From: Semisulcospira habei
Taxonomy: Eukaryota > Mollusca > Gastropoda > Semisulcospiridae
Length of the DNA: 64,000 nt
Assembly (NCBI GenBank): GCA_036245525.1
Contig: BTPG01000003.1
Location: 137,884,082-137,948,081, forward strand
Reading direction: 5' to 3'
In this document: positions 23,595 through 34,545 of the stretch, in pieces
Layout of the letters: each line of letters opens with the position of its first letter
Numbering within the stretch: position 1 is the first letter of the stretch
The notes under the pieces: generated by a model
Seen by the model: only the letters and a program-made list of their open reading frames with translations
Told to the model about the DNA's origin: nothing
The model's database searches: none
Translations under genes and position numbers: made by a program

Positions 23595-25195
23595 TACTTA
23601 TTTGAGACGCATGCTTACGTAACCTTAACCCAGCTAACCCCTTGGCTGTCGGTAGCGGTTTTTGTCGCGATGATTTCTGTAGCAGGGGCGGATCAGTTAC
23701 CTCGAGGGGGGGAGGGGGGTTAACTTTTTGTTTGGGACCTTCAACCTCTACTAAAGGCCTCCCCGTCACTAGACCTTGCTTCCAGAGGCCGAAACAAATC
23801 GAAAGGCGGGAAGGAGGGGGAAGGAGGGGGAGAAGAGGGTAGAGAGAGACATGGCGCGTGCGTGTTAAGATTCTCACCATTCGCTAAAATATCAAACAAC
23901 GGGTGGGGGTGGGGGGTGGTGGTGGGGGGGGGGGGGGTGGTGGTGGTGTTGGTGGGTTTGTTCCAAACACCCCAAAAAGGGACTTTGTTATAGCATTTAA
24001 CAAAAATTTGGGTCGGGATCAATCAAGGGGGGGGGGGGGGGGTGCTCATTTTTAAATTTTTTCTATTGCCAGGGTCTAGTATATATCAAAATACCACAAC
24101 AGAAACTGTTCTTCTGACACTTTTGAAAGTTTCTAACTGGTGTTACGTACGGCACTGAAACACAAGCGTTACCGTCAACTCAATTTTAAACACACTTATT
24201 TATAGTTTGATGCCAGCCGAGTAGGGGGGTGGGGGTGGGGGACGGGGGGGGGGGGGGGGGTATTGCAGTACCAAAGCACCCCCGCCCACCGGATCTGGCC
24301 CTCGTCGGGATCGATGACCTTTTGTGCATTTGGATAAGCCCTTTTTATCCAACTTCATTGTAAAACATACTAAGACCATTTATAGGAGATATTGCGGACT
24401 ATTAACCCGTTACTGCCTGCAGTAGGTCGCTTTAAACGTTAATGAGTTAACCCTTTCATTCCCAGCAGACATGCATTTTCTTCCCTCTCTGAAATGACCC
24501 AAGGAACATTGATGTAAATGCGGCCATCGCTGAACTAAAGAAGGAAAGAACAACGTGTACACCCTTGTCAGTCTAGGCTCTGAAGGTTCTTTGCCTCTTA
24601 CTGTTTTTTTGCCTTCGTATTTTCCCGACACTGAAGGGGTTACATATCTGAATGTTCTTGCGCGACTATCTATCCAGGTTTCTCGAGCTTGACACTGGCT
24701 GCGAAAGAAACTTGAGTCTGAATGGACTTTACCAAGCGCGTGAGAGCGGTCATACGATGAGGTAATTGTGACGAAATCTGTGCTTATCCCCCCTCGTGAT
24801 GCAGCGATAAAGCAGATTAACGGCTTACTCGATAGTCGTGCGTGGCGCCACTTGGTTGTACTCGTACCTAACCCCTTCACTGCCGGTGTAACACCGGCGC
24901 CAGAAAGACTAGCCACGCCGAATGGACCCGGGGTAGGTTTCGTATACTCGAAATTGCCCCCGGCCGGTTGATTTGGCGTGGCAAGTTTGGAAAAGAATGA
25001 GGGGTCTGGCTCAGGAATTTCTTTGCAATACTTAGCCTACTTTAGTCCCCCGCAGCAGCCGAACGTCTTCGGGCCTACAACTGCCGCAGTGGGAGCGCAC
25101 ACAGCCGTCACGGTGCCGGCGCGGGCCCACTGCGGTCATCAGTCGTCGGCCCAAGGCCCCTTGCTTAATGGGTTGGCTTTTTCAGTCTTACAAGG
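23595..25195. other. intergenic with poly-G tracts and foldback traces
   Basis: G-rich runs at 23900-23945, 24028-24043 and 24215-24260. Fragments of TTAACCC-type foldbacks occur near 24405-24490 and 24873-24975 (CACTGCCGGTGTAACACCGGCG). A GC-rich inverted repeat lies at about 25065-25160 (CTGCCGCAGTGGG/CCCACTGCGGTCA). No gene supportable. Confidence 0.5.
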
Positions 25196-25385
25196 TTGGT
25201 TGGTTGGTTAATTCGGGTTTAACGTCCACAGCACCGAGGTGATCATGGACGGCCCTGACGGGCGGGTTATGGGGGACTGGGAAATATATTGCCTATGGAG
25301 CACGACCTGAACACTGATCAACTCAGGCGCACTCCAACTGTGCCACTTTGATTTACCAGGACCTTTCAACAGACATGCTATTGAA
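25196..25385 (-). mobile_element. tRNA-SINE body, 5'-truncated
   Basis: Close match to the body of 9684-10010 (GGACGGCCCTGACGGGCGGG, CACGACCTGAACACTGATC, CGCACTCCAACTGTGCCAC). Its 3' end carries a (GGTT)n-type tail at 25195-25208, expected for a target-primed insertion. The tRNA head is absent. Confidence 0.8.
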
Positions 25386-25953
25386 CATGTCTTACATTCC
25401 TCTTCAGCAAATTTTATACCATCAGTCTTCTTCCATGGCGGAGTGGGAATGTGCGGTGGGGGCGAGGTGGTGGTGGTGGTGTGTGTGTGTGTGGGGGGGG
25501 GGGGGGAGGGGTAGGTGGGTTGATGGAGTCCAATAAGCCAAAGGCGTCCGCCACGTTGATTAATACAATACGACAATTCACGTGAACAACGGTAGCATTG
25601 TATTGTATTTCGGCCCGTACTGATTTGAATCAACATGACAGGCACCTTTCTGGAACAACACCTCGACTGCTTATCATCATATGTCGTAAGTTTCTCGTGT
25701 CTCCCTGAAGCGACGTGTGACTGAATGATGCATACTGTAAAGTGGTGAGACAGTTGACATTGGTGTTGACAGCTCCTGACCAGATTTGCCTGTCAGTTTC
25801 ACACACGTGTGGTCGTACACATTGTCAAACACTGCTGGCACGCGCGTACACACTTTGAACACACGCATACACACACACGCACGTACTCGTGCACGCTGTC
25901 AGCGCGCATAAACACACACACACACACACACACACCGGCACACACACACACCG

Positions 25954-25998
<45 letters not shown>

Positions 25999-26363
25999 CA
26001 TTTGTTTCTTTGTAAATGATGGAAATCGCAGACAGATCTCATGCCCGGGGGGCAACGGAATCACCTCAGACCACACACTGAAAAGCTGCTGAACACGCAG
26101 CGGCCACACCGCGCGGGTCACCCCCGACGAACCCCCCCCCCCCTTCTCCTTTTCCCATCACCACCACCCCCCACGCACATCCACCTAGCCCCCAAAGCTG
26201 CCGCTGTGCAAAATATATTCCTACGCCACTGACGTAGCGGATAGTTTCGGCACAGGCATATGAAACCGACACAACTTATTCGTACATTACATACATTACG
26301 AATTTAAGCTTAATCCCAAATTCCATGTCGGCGGGGTGAGGATATAAACAAGCACCAGTCTGT
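25386..26363. other. intergenic with (CA)n microsatellite
   Basis: A CA tract with CACCGG interruptions lies at 25914-25997, and a G/GT-rich run at 25463-25510. A small inverted repeat AATACAATA...TATTGTATT occurs at 25563-25605. No gene. Confidence 0.6.
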
Positions 26364-26431
26364 CAGCAAGAGGCATAGATTCTCATGAGCCCCTGCGAAT
26401 ACACAGGGGTTTATGAGAATGCATGCCTCTT
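26364..26431. repeat. foldback repeat, CATAGATTCTCATGAG type
   Basis: CAGCAAGAGGCATAGATTC and its inverse around CCCCTGCG...CAGGGG. Same family as 21555-21621. Confidence 0.78.
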
Positions 26432-27230
26432 CAGATGGCGTAGTTAAGATTGAGGTTGCAGGTCCGTGGAAGGGGGGGGGGGGTGAGTTGGAGGGGGAGG
26501 GGGAGGAGTTGGTTTTGGGTGTCCCCCAAATGGGTGTCTTACTGGTGACCCGAATGGGACTGACACGACTGACGGCACGTCCAAAACAACGCAACTCGAT
26601 CAGTAGTTGCTCTGAGAAGATTTCTGGTCTCGAATTCCAACCTACAACCTACGCTGGTATGCATATAATAGTGTTGCACACTGACTCAGTGACGACTGAC
26701 TGAACATTCCATATACCTAACATACTTATTGTGTATACCATCAATGCACATACAATGACGTCTGCACTGAATATATTACACGCATGCCGAGTTGATAAAC
26801 GTGGTGCCGGCCCTGCCGTGCCTGCACCGGCCAAACTTTCCCTTTCAAAGCCAAATTCCCTTGAGTTTTGTCAGGTCAATTTCGATGAATACAAATTAAT
26901 GTAGGCATAAAGTCCATTCGTCGCCAACTAAATCAGCCGCGTTAGCTAAAAGTCTTACCGACTGACACAGTGGTCATGGCGCAGGATGGTATTTTCATTA
27001 CGGGGTCCAGCGTGTCTGACATCCCGCCAGTGCCAAGGCCTTCATCGGGTCGAAGTTGGCATATGGCCTCAGTGGGCCCGCGCACTCATTGACTTTGGGT
27101 TGTGCCCCCAAGGGCCAAACAACCTTCAGTTTGCGCACCGCCTGGGACGTTGTGGCCAGTTGCGTGAGTAAGCTTAGCCATTTTCATTCTGATACACTAC
27201 TGCTTGCGGCAATTAATTTGACTGTGATAG
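26432..27230. other. intergenic, nothing recognised
   Basis: G-run at 26465-26515. No domain or repeat family seen otherwise. Confidence 0.4.
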
Positions 27231-27302
27231 TATTGCATGGGTGGCACCAGAATAGCTTGGCGCCTGAGGCGCCAAGCAGGAGTTTTGGTACCACTCATGC
27301 AA
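27231..27302. repeat. foldback repeat, AGCTTGGCGCC core (short copy)
   Basis: TTGCATGGGTGGCACCAGAAT and GTTTTGGTACCACTCATGCAA surround AGCTTGGCGCC...GGCGCCAAGC. A shortened or diverged member of the foldback family. Confidence 0.7.
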
Positions 27303-27775
27303 ACGGCCCCAGCCTCAAAGAATGACCCGGAAACAACAGTGGGGTGGAGGAGGGTGGGTGTGGGTAGGGGGTGGGCACGGGGGTCAAATCGGGGGAGGGG
27401 GGGGGGGTCAAATCTGTAACTGTTCAACTGACCTCCCCCCCCCAAAAAAAAAAAAATGTGGGACTCGTCAGTCAGTCTTATCATATAAGGTCATCTAGTA
27501 TGTATAGTCGGGACAAGCTGCTGCTTTAAAAACTGAGGTGGAGCGCTTCGAAAGGTCATCGGTTGAAGTCGTGCTACGCGGACCGATTTCTGGACGGGGC
27601 AAAAATAATCTGTTACGCCGCATGTAATCCATTTTTCTGGACTATGATGATTACATACATGACTTAACTTGAGTGTACTCAAGTCAGTCTCTCTCTCTCC
27701 CCCCCCCCCCCCCCCCCCTCTCTCTCTCAGTCTGCGCCACGGCCGGTTCCGGTGTGCGATAGCACGTCATGTGTG
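27303..27775. other. intergenic with poly-G/poly-C runs
   Basis: GGGTGG/GGGG runs at 27340-27410 and a C/CT-rich run at 27690-27728. No gene. Confidence 0.4.
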
Positions 27776-27821
27776 TGTCAGTGTGTGTGTGTGTGTGTGT
27801 GTGTGCAACCGCTTGTGTGAT

Positions 27822-27860
<39 letters not shown>

Positions 27861-27991
27861 CGTGTGCGTGTGTAACCGCTTAATTGTATGTGTGTGCGTG
27901 TGTGATGGTGTGTGTGCAACCGCTTAATTGTGTGTGTGTGTGTGTGTGTGCGTGCGTGCGTGTATGTGTGTGTGTGCAACCGCTTAATTCA

Positions 27992-28046
<55 letters not shown>

Positions 28047-28105
28047 GGCGTGTGCCACGTGTGTGTGTGCATGCGTGCGTACGTGTGTGTGTGTGTGTGT
28101 GAGTG
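27776..28105. repeat. (GT)n array with CAACCGCTTAATT spacer motif
   Basis: A long GT array is broken four times (near 27805, 27872, 27917, 27976) by variants of (C/T)AACCGCTTAATT. It is a higher-order minisatellite derived from a GT microsatellite. Confidence 0.9.
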
Positions 28106-28550
28106 CCGCTCGCGTACGGCCCCCGTGCGTGCGTGCGTGTCTCGGTGCGCCGGCGTGAAAGGTGCATGTGTGCCGCAATTCGCGCCGGTGTGCGTGTGAC
28201 TTGGACTAGTGTACGCGAGTACAAACTGACGTCCTACGTCAGTCTGCACATTTAAACGTCCGTCAGTCAATCATCAAATGCCATACCAGGGTGTGTCACT
28301 GAGACACGGCATTACCTACTGCAGCATGGCCTTCGGCATTCTTGGTTATTCGTTGCACGTTGCACAATAAATAGCTCCTCGGGCCAATATCGGCCGCAGC
28401 TGGTCCGTTCGGCACGTCCGCGGCGTCGGCCCGAGACTAACTGTTTGCCACGAGTTCGTCACCGAGTCAGTTGCACACTGATTGGTGTGGACTTTTACTA
28501 CCACTGCCAATTTGATGACTACAATTTAAACCAGTGAGGCTAAACATTGC
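28106..28550. other. intergenic with GC-rich inverted repeat
   Basis: CTCGGGCCAATATCGGCCGC...GCGTCGGCCCGAG at 28378-28437 is an inverted pair resembling the CGACGTCG family. No gene. Confidence 0.5.
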
Positions 28551-28632
28551 TGACTGCGATAACTTAAGGGTAGTGCCTGATTAGCCTGGCGCCTTTCAGG
28601 CGCCAAGCTAATCAGGCACTACCCTTGACCCC
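28551..28632. repeat. foldback repeat, AGCTTGGCGCC core
   Basis: CAAGGGTAGTGCC-type arms (TTAAGGGTAGTGCCTGATTAG and inverse) around GGCGCCTTTCAGGCGCC. No clear TTAA outer ends. Confidence 0.75.
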
Positions 28633-28994
28633 CTCACCTTTGCCGGAATACCGCGGCCAGTCGGTCCATCACCCGAATTTGGTCCTGGAAGAAAAAGAGC
28701 TGTTGTAATATTGAACGTAGTGTTTACGCTAGTTATACACTGACCGATTTGCAAGGACATCTGTGCCCGCTGCTCCCCGCCCCCTGTCCCTCAGTCATTC
28801 TTTTTTTTTTTTTATTGTTTAATTATAGCGTTGAAGTGAGAAACGCCGGTTAGCAGTATGATGTGCTTGATAATCGTGTCTGTTGTGGTCTATCCCATTG
28901 TACTGATTTAAATAAAGCTAGTCAGTTGCACAGCGGCCACATACTATGATATTGTGAAGCGCGTGTTACCCGTTACATTCTCTTGGATCGTTGT

Positions 28995-29790
28995 TTAACC
29001 CTTTTAACCCCACGGGTGCATTTAGTCAGTCCCAAATTTTGAAAGTGTTAACGACTATGTATAGGCCGTTTGTCATCGGAGCGCACCAACGTTTTTGTCA
29101 AATATCTCCGCAAAGAAAGACTTTTCTGCACCACTTTAAGAGTATGACAAATATCATTTAGTGCCAATTGACCTAATATTTGTTATTTATTTATTTTTTA
29201 CTAAACTCCAATGATTTGTCGAATTTGCTCTGCACTGAGTCGTAAAAATTTGGTGAAAAGACAAGAACAAGCCATTTTCAATACCTCAAGTAGCCGGCAG
29301 ATCAAGTTTCAATATCGAGGTCAGTCAAGCATGTAGACTGCACGTATGCCTGCGCTGTTTCAGTTGAAACTTGGCATTCACGTGCAAATGGTTCTTTCTG
29401 ATACTGGGCTGAATCAGTATATCTGAGGCACATTTAGGAATGTAAAATCAGCCAGTGATGACAAAATTCCAAATTTTTACGACAGTACAGCAAAACTGAC
29501 ACATTGCTCGAGTAAGTAAATCGTACTAGGTCAACTGTCACTGAATGATATTTGTTCTAAGATTGGCATAGAAAAGTGGTTCTTTGTGGTGATCATGATT
29601 TGCGAAAAATGTTGAGCTTCTCAAACGACCTATAGCAGTTGCAAGACTTGAGGTGGATTGACCATGATAATTCAAGGGCAGTGCCAGATTAGACTGGCGC
29701 CTTCAGGCGCCAATCTAAGCCGGCACTACCCTTGAGTTATCATGGTCAATCAATCTCCTGCTGTGGGGACTCGGGGATAAATGGGGCTAA
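28995..29790. mobile_element. foldback MITE carrying a second insertion
   Basis: TTAACCCTTTTAACCCC at the left and GGGACTCGGGGATAAATGGGGCTAA at the right bound a family member whose palindrome lies at about 29660-29745. Between the left third and the palindrome an insert of about 575 bp (29060-29635) starts GGCCGTTTG and ends CAAACGACC, with TATA on both sides. It looks like a separate short inverted-repeat transposon with a TA-type target site. Confidence 0.7.
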
Positions 29791-30229
29791 TACAAACTTG
29801 GGCCGGCCACCAGGCAGCTGATTCAGTCATTTTCTGGTAATGGTCGACTGTTGGTACCGGTAATTTTGATGAAAAACTCTTCAGATCACTCCTGGGGCAG
29901 ATCAAACCGCGCAGTCCGCTGCCATAAACACATTTCTTTCTAATGATGTCAGCCGGTTAGGCCTAATTCCAATTTGTCTGCTCGTTTGTATGAGTTGACA
30001 CTATTTTAACATTGACGATTTTACGTCAGAGGACTGATCTGTCGAGACATTGCTCATTTCCTTTCGACATTCCCTCTTCTTCTTCCTGTCCCGATCTTCT
30101 TCATGTGAAAGATCTCAATAGATTATTTACGATACCACCGAGCCATCAGGGTAGATCATTTGACACATCTGTCATTTTCAATGGTGCCCCTAAGCTATAG
30201 TGGATACAGCTTCTGTTCCTGAGAAAAGA
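29791..30229. other. region upstream of EPG5, nothing else recognised
   Basis: No other gene seen. Presumably contains the distal promoter of EPG5. Confidence 0.4.
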
Positions 30230-30277
30230 ACCAATCAGAGGAAGTTTCACAATGCACTCATGACCTCCATCACATGA
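30230..30277 (+). promoter_or_regulatory. putative proximal EPG5 promoter elements
   Basis: A CCAAT box (ACCAATCAG, 30230-30238) lies about 55 bp before the EPG5 start codon. A TCACATGA (30270-30277), the M-box form bound by MITF/TFE-family factors, lies 14 bp before it. TFEB-type factors are known to drive autophagy and lysosome genes through related E-boxes. Whether this one is used, or is transcribed leader, cannot be told from sequence. Confidence 0.35.
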
Positions 30278-30291
30278 TCAAAACAACAACA

Positions 30292-30339
30292 ATGGCGGAA
30301 GCTGTAAAGGAAAAGAAACCACGGGGAACCAAAACTAAG
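30292..30339 (+). CDS. EPG5: EPG5 exon 1 (start codon)
   Basis: Sixteen codons from an ATG with a good context (A at -3, G at +4), encoding MAEAVKEKKPRGTKTK. It resembles the basic start of vertebrate EPG5. The donor AAG|GTACAC leaves phase 0. Its 5' UTR boundary is unknown. Confidence 0.85.
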
Positions 30340-33300
30340 GTACACCGCTGACCTCTTTTACTTAACGGAAACAAATTTCATCCAAACGTGTAAAATAATA
30401 ACTGTAGACAGTTAATTTATGTAACTCACACAGTAAATTTGATCCTGTTTAGACTGCCCTTTTACTGGCTCAATAGACAGTTACTAAACCTCAGCAGCTG
30501 ATCGTAAAGTTAATCGTCCAACAGATGTTTTTTCGATGTGGTTTTATAGCGTGTCCGTCGCTAATTAGACGAACTAGGAAAAGATTGATCATTTACTTTA
30601 CCAGGTTGATAATAATTAAGCATATTCACACACTTAAACATGTATTTCTCACAAGTAGTATGGACAAGTCATCTGGACAAAGGCTGCGTATCAGTACACT
30701 ACATATATTTGTACTAAAAATAGCACCGTGTTTAGTATTAAATCCCGCCTAACCGTAGATTATAATCTTTAGGTTCCGCCCGGCCTCCAACCACCAGGGC
30801 CATGGCTCAATGATGATCATTTAGCCTTCAAAGTTTTAGTCGTGAACATTACACAGCACAGTTACATTATTCATTGAATTATTTGTGGTTCGACAGCGTG
30901 ACTGGCAGGAAGTTGACTCAAAACCACATGCCGAGTCAAGTTATTGTGTGCATGCTTTCATATCTTCCCTTTTTCTATGCAGACCCCATGACAGCAACAC
31001 AGTAATCAGTAAAGTTGCATGCAGTATACAAAAATCAAAACAAAAAACACCAGTATGGACTTGTACCGGTACGGGTACACTGGGCTATTATTACAATTAG
31101 CTATAAATCCAAACAGAAAGTAGAGAGAAGAAAGTAGCGAGGGCCGGAGGTAACTAGTTTGAGCTGTTTTCTAATGTGTGCTTTTGTTCAGTTTAGTACA
31201 TCGCGTTTCCACATCGTCTGATATGTACACACAGCAGTGAATAGATCAGCCACTAAGGTTTAAGGTTGGCAACTGTGTGGTGCCGGGCTGCCGTTATGTG
31301 TGTGTGCATTCGTGTGTGCGTCTGTGCACGCTTGAGAATGAGAGAGAGAGAAAAGAGAGAGAGAGTTGAAACTCTTACATGTTATCCTGTTAACTCTTAA
31401 AATGCATGCTGCAAACAGTTAAGAACTCAAAAGAATAGTTTACAGTTAATTTTTATTGAAATGAGATGGTAGAGAAACATGCAATGCTACCCATGTGTAA
31501 CAAGAATAAAATATGGAAGTGGGTTAATACCCATTTACACATTTTATTTTTGTTGCCTATGATTAGATCATTATAAGTTTGATAACTCTGTCTTTATCTG
31601 TCTGTATTTTCTACAGCCAAAGTTGCTGAAAGCACAGAAGCCATCAACATCTATTGCTGTGAGTAAGATCTCTGTTCTGACCACCTCCCACCCGGGTCTG
31701 CCCTGGGGGACTTGGGTGTGGTTAACTAATTTTTAGTTCCCAGGGTCACCCTGGTCAGCTCCACAGGGTGGGTTTATCTGTTTTCTGGGGTACATGTTTC
31801 TGTCTACCGTTGGTCCATTCACCTGCATTTTCCTTTTTTAACCCCCCCCCCCCCCCACTACTGTCTGTGCGGCCTGTAGATCTTGATATTGGATGTGTTG
31901 CTAAATGGTTTGCTGTACCTAAGAGATAAGTGATTTTTTTTTTTGCGGTTAATACAATTTATATATATCATTTCTCTGTACATATTTTGTAATTGTAATG
32001 ATTTTCTACTCTTTTTTTGTAAACTAGGGTACGAAAATGAGAAATTAACTTTTTTGTTGTTGTTGGTAGCAGCTTTCCTTCAGGTGATTGCCGCACAAAT
32101 CACCTTGACAAAAACTGTCGACAACCAAAGGGTTAAGTCATTTTGGTAGAATGTGTTTTTTGCTGAGTTGACTTCTAATGCAAGAGTCGGCCTTGACAGA
32201 AGTTAATACCAACATTTATAGACAGTTTTGTCTTCATTCGCTCCAGGATTCTTCCGCTGGGCCTGCTCCGAAAGAAAACACACCACTTCCACCTTCTCCA
32301 CTGGCAAGACACACAGACAATGCTTCTGTCACACCAACACCTGTGCTGCCCATTGATAGAACAGACCCATCCAAGGCCAGTCCCTCAGCAACAGAGTGGC
32401 CAGAATCTGCAGCAACACATTCAGGCCACTCCGTTGCTGAGGGATCATCAGAAAAAAATCATGGGGTCAAAGACAGTGACTTGCCGTCATCTGTGGTGGA
32501 GGACAGTGCTTTTCCTGATACCCTCTTGTCCACGCATGCCTCAGAAGGAGCCGGTATAGAAGTTGAGGCCCTTGCTACAAGTCTTCAAGTTAACGTTAAC
32601 CTTCAAGAGAATGTAAAGCAACAAGAAAATGTTGGTTTTGGAAACAGAACTGTTCCTTCTGAGAGCGGGGTGCATCCTCAGGATCATGGCGATGTGCAGC
32701 TGAGTGCTGCACATTTAGAAAATGTCCAGGAGCAAAATGTGTTAGGGCATTTTAGAGAAGAAACTATTTCTCACACTGAAAGTGTCATTCCACCTCATGT
32801 TGAAGGATTCACTCAGTCAGGACAGGAACCTATTGTTGCTGAAGAAACACATCGTTTGCATGAGCACGAGACAAAGTCTGCAGTCAGTGTCATCCCTGGC
32901 CCTCTGTACCCTGGTGCAATGTTAACTGCAATACTGCAAGAACAGTCTGTAGCTAAGCCAACCTCCCCTGAGGTCCTTGTCAGTCGTGGGGCACAACCCA
33001 AATTTGTTACATCTGCAGTGACAGTTGATGCTTTTATACCTGAAAGGCTTGAAATAGAAGAGCTGCTGGCACCTGCTGTGAGCAGTGCACCTTTGCTGAT
33101 CACAGAAGCAACTGCTCCGGAACCATCTTTGGAATCATTGGAACATGGAGAAACACAGATGGCTCAGACTGAAACATTCAGACCGTTTTCCCCTCAGGTG
33201 CAGCCTTCTCAACAGCTAGAAGCACAGGCAAGTCACAGAGATCCACTGGGACATGTTGTCCCTAATGTAGAGCCATCTGGACCTTTTTTGGAATCAAGCA

Positions 33301-34512
33301 TTCAGTCATCAACACAAGCAACTCATATCGAACCACCAAAACAACATCTACCTCACACTGAGCATTTTCAATCACCTCCTGAATTCAGCCAGTCAGTGAC
33401 TCGAACAGTTAACGTGGAAGCCCCGAGACACATTCCCCCTCAGGTCCATTCTGCTAAGATCGAACCTCCAAGACATCTCCCCATACAGGCCCAGTCAATT
33501 GTCCACCATCACACACCTCATCCAAAAGTAGCAGCCTCAAAGCCAGCAGAGTTGAGCCCATCGCAGACTGCGGCCGGAGTGAAAGTGCTGGATCTGAAGC
33601 CCATGTCGGTGGAACAGTGGGAGAAGCTGTACTACAACCGTGAGCTGCAGAACAACACACAATTCATTGACAACTTTATACAGGTACGCTGTATGCATGA
33701 TAGATTTACTCTTTTGCTGGTGGTATCTGTTTTTGTCACGATGATTCTGCAGGAATCATCGTGACAAAAACAGATACCACCAGCAAAAGTGTTTGTATTC
33801 TTGTTGTGAACAAACATAAACCTCTCATGTCTGAAATGCCAGAAGAAGATATAGATTGACTCTCATAGTTCAAGGGATGGTACCAGAACAGCTCGCTTCT
33901 TTTAGGCACCAAGATATTTCTGCACCATCCATGAACTACCATGGTTGATCTGTCTCTTGGGCTGAGTTGCATGAGAAAACTTAAATCCTCCGCAAGCCAC
34001 TAAGCAAAATGCTCACCTACAGAGGAGCACCTTGCTTAAGGGATTGTGCAGGACTTAAGCCCACTCGTGCAACATAGCCCCAAACTGTAATGAAGTCTTC
34101 TAATGCAAACAACTCCCAGATTTAGGGATTTCCACCTTAGTCAGGCTCTAGTGTGTTCAGTTTCATTTTGAACTAATATTAGTTATTATGGTACACAATT
34201 TTGTATTATGATTGATTGGTTTGGTTTAGTCCGGTGGCAGCAGCAAAAACCTTTGGCTATAAATTGTCGCAAAAAAAATTTTACTTGTGATGCTAATAAT
34301 AATAGTAATGTTGACAATTTTTGCAGAAGGAAGAAAGAAAGACATCACACGAGTTTCATGAGATTGTCATGAACTACCATCGCTCGCGTAAAAGCTTACT
34401 GAGTGTGGAGGAAGACCTCAAGTCACTGCGGCAGAACTATGAACAAGTTCAAAATGAGCTTTGGGTCATCGCCAACAAAACTGTCACAGTGGAGGTGAGT
34501 GACCATGGATCA

Positions 34513-34545
<33 letters not shown>

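Noticed and set aside
27776..28105. CRISPR-like repeat array
   Set aside because: Short CAACCGCTTAATT motifs with irregular GT spacers are microsatellite structure, and this is nuclear animal DNA.
32178..32246. EPG5 exon 3 starting at the upstream ATG
   Set aside because: A good acceptor at 32246 joins exon 2 in phase, and the 23 extra codons lie in intron sequence with no conservation.
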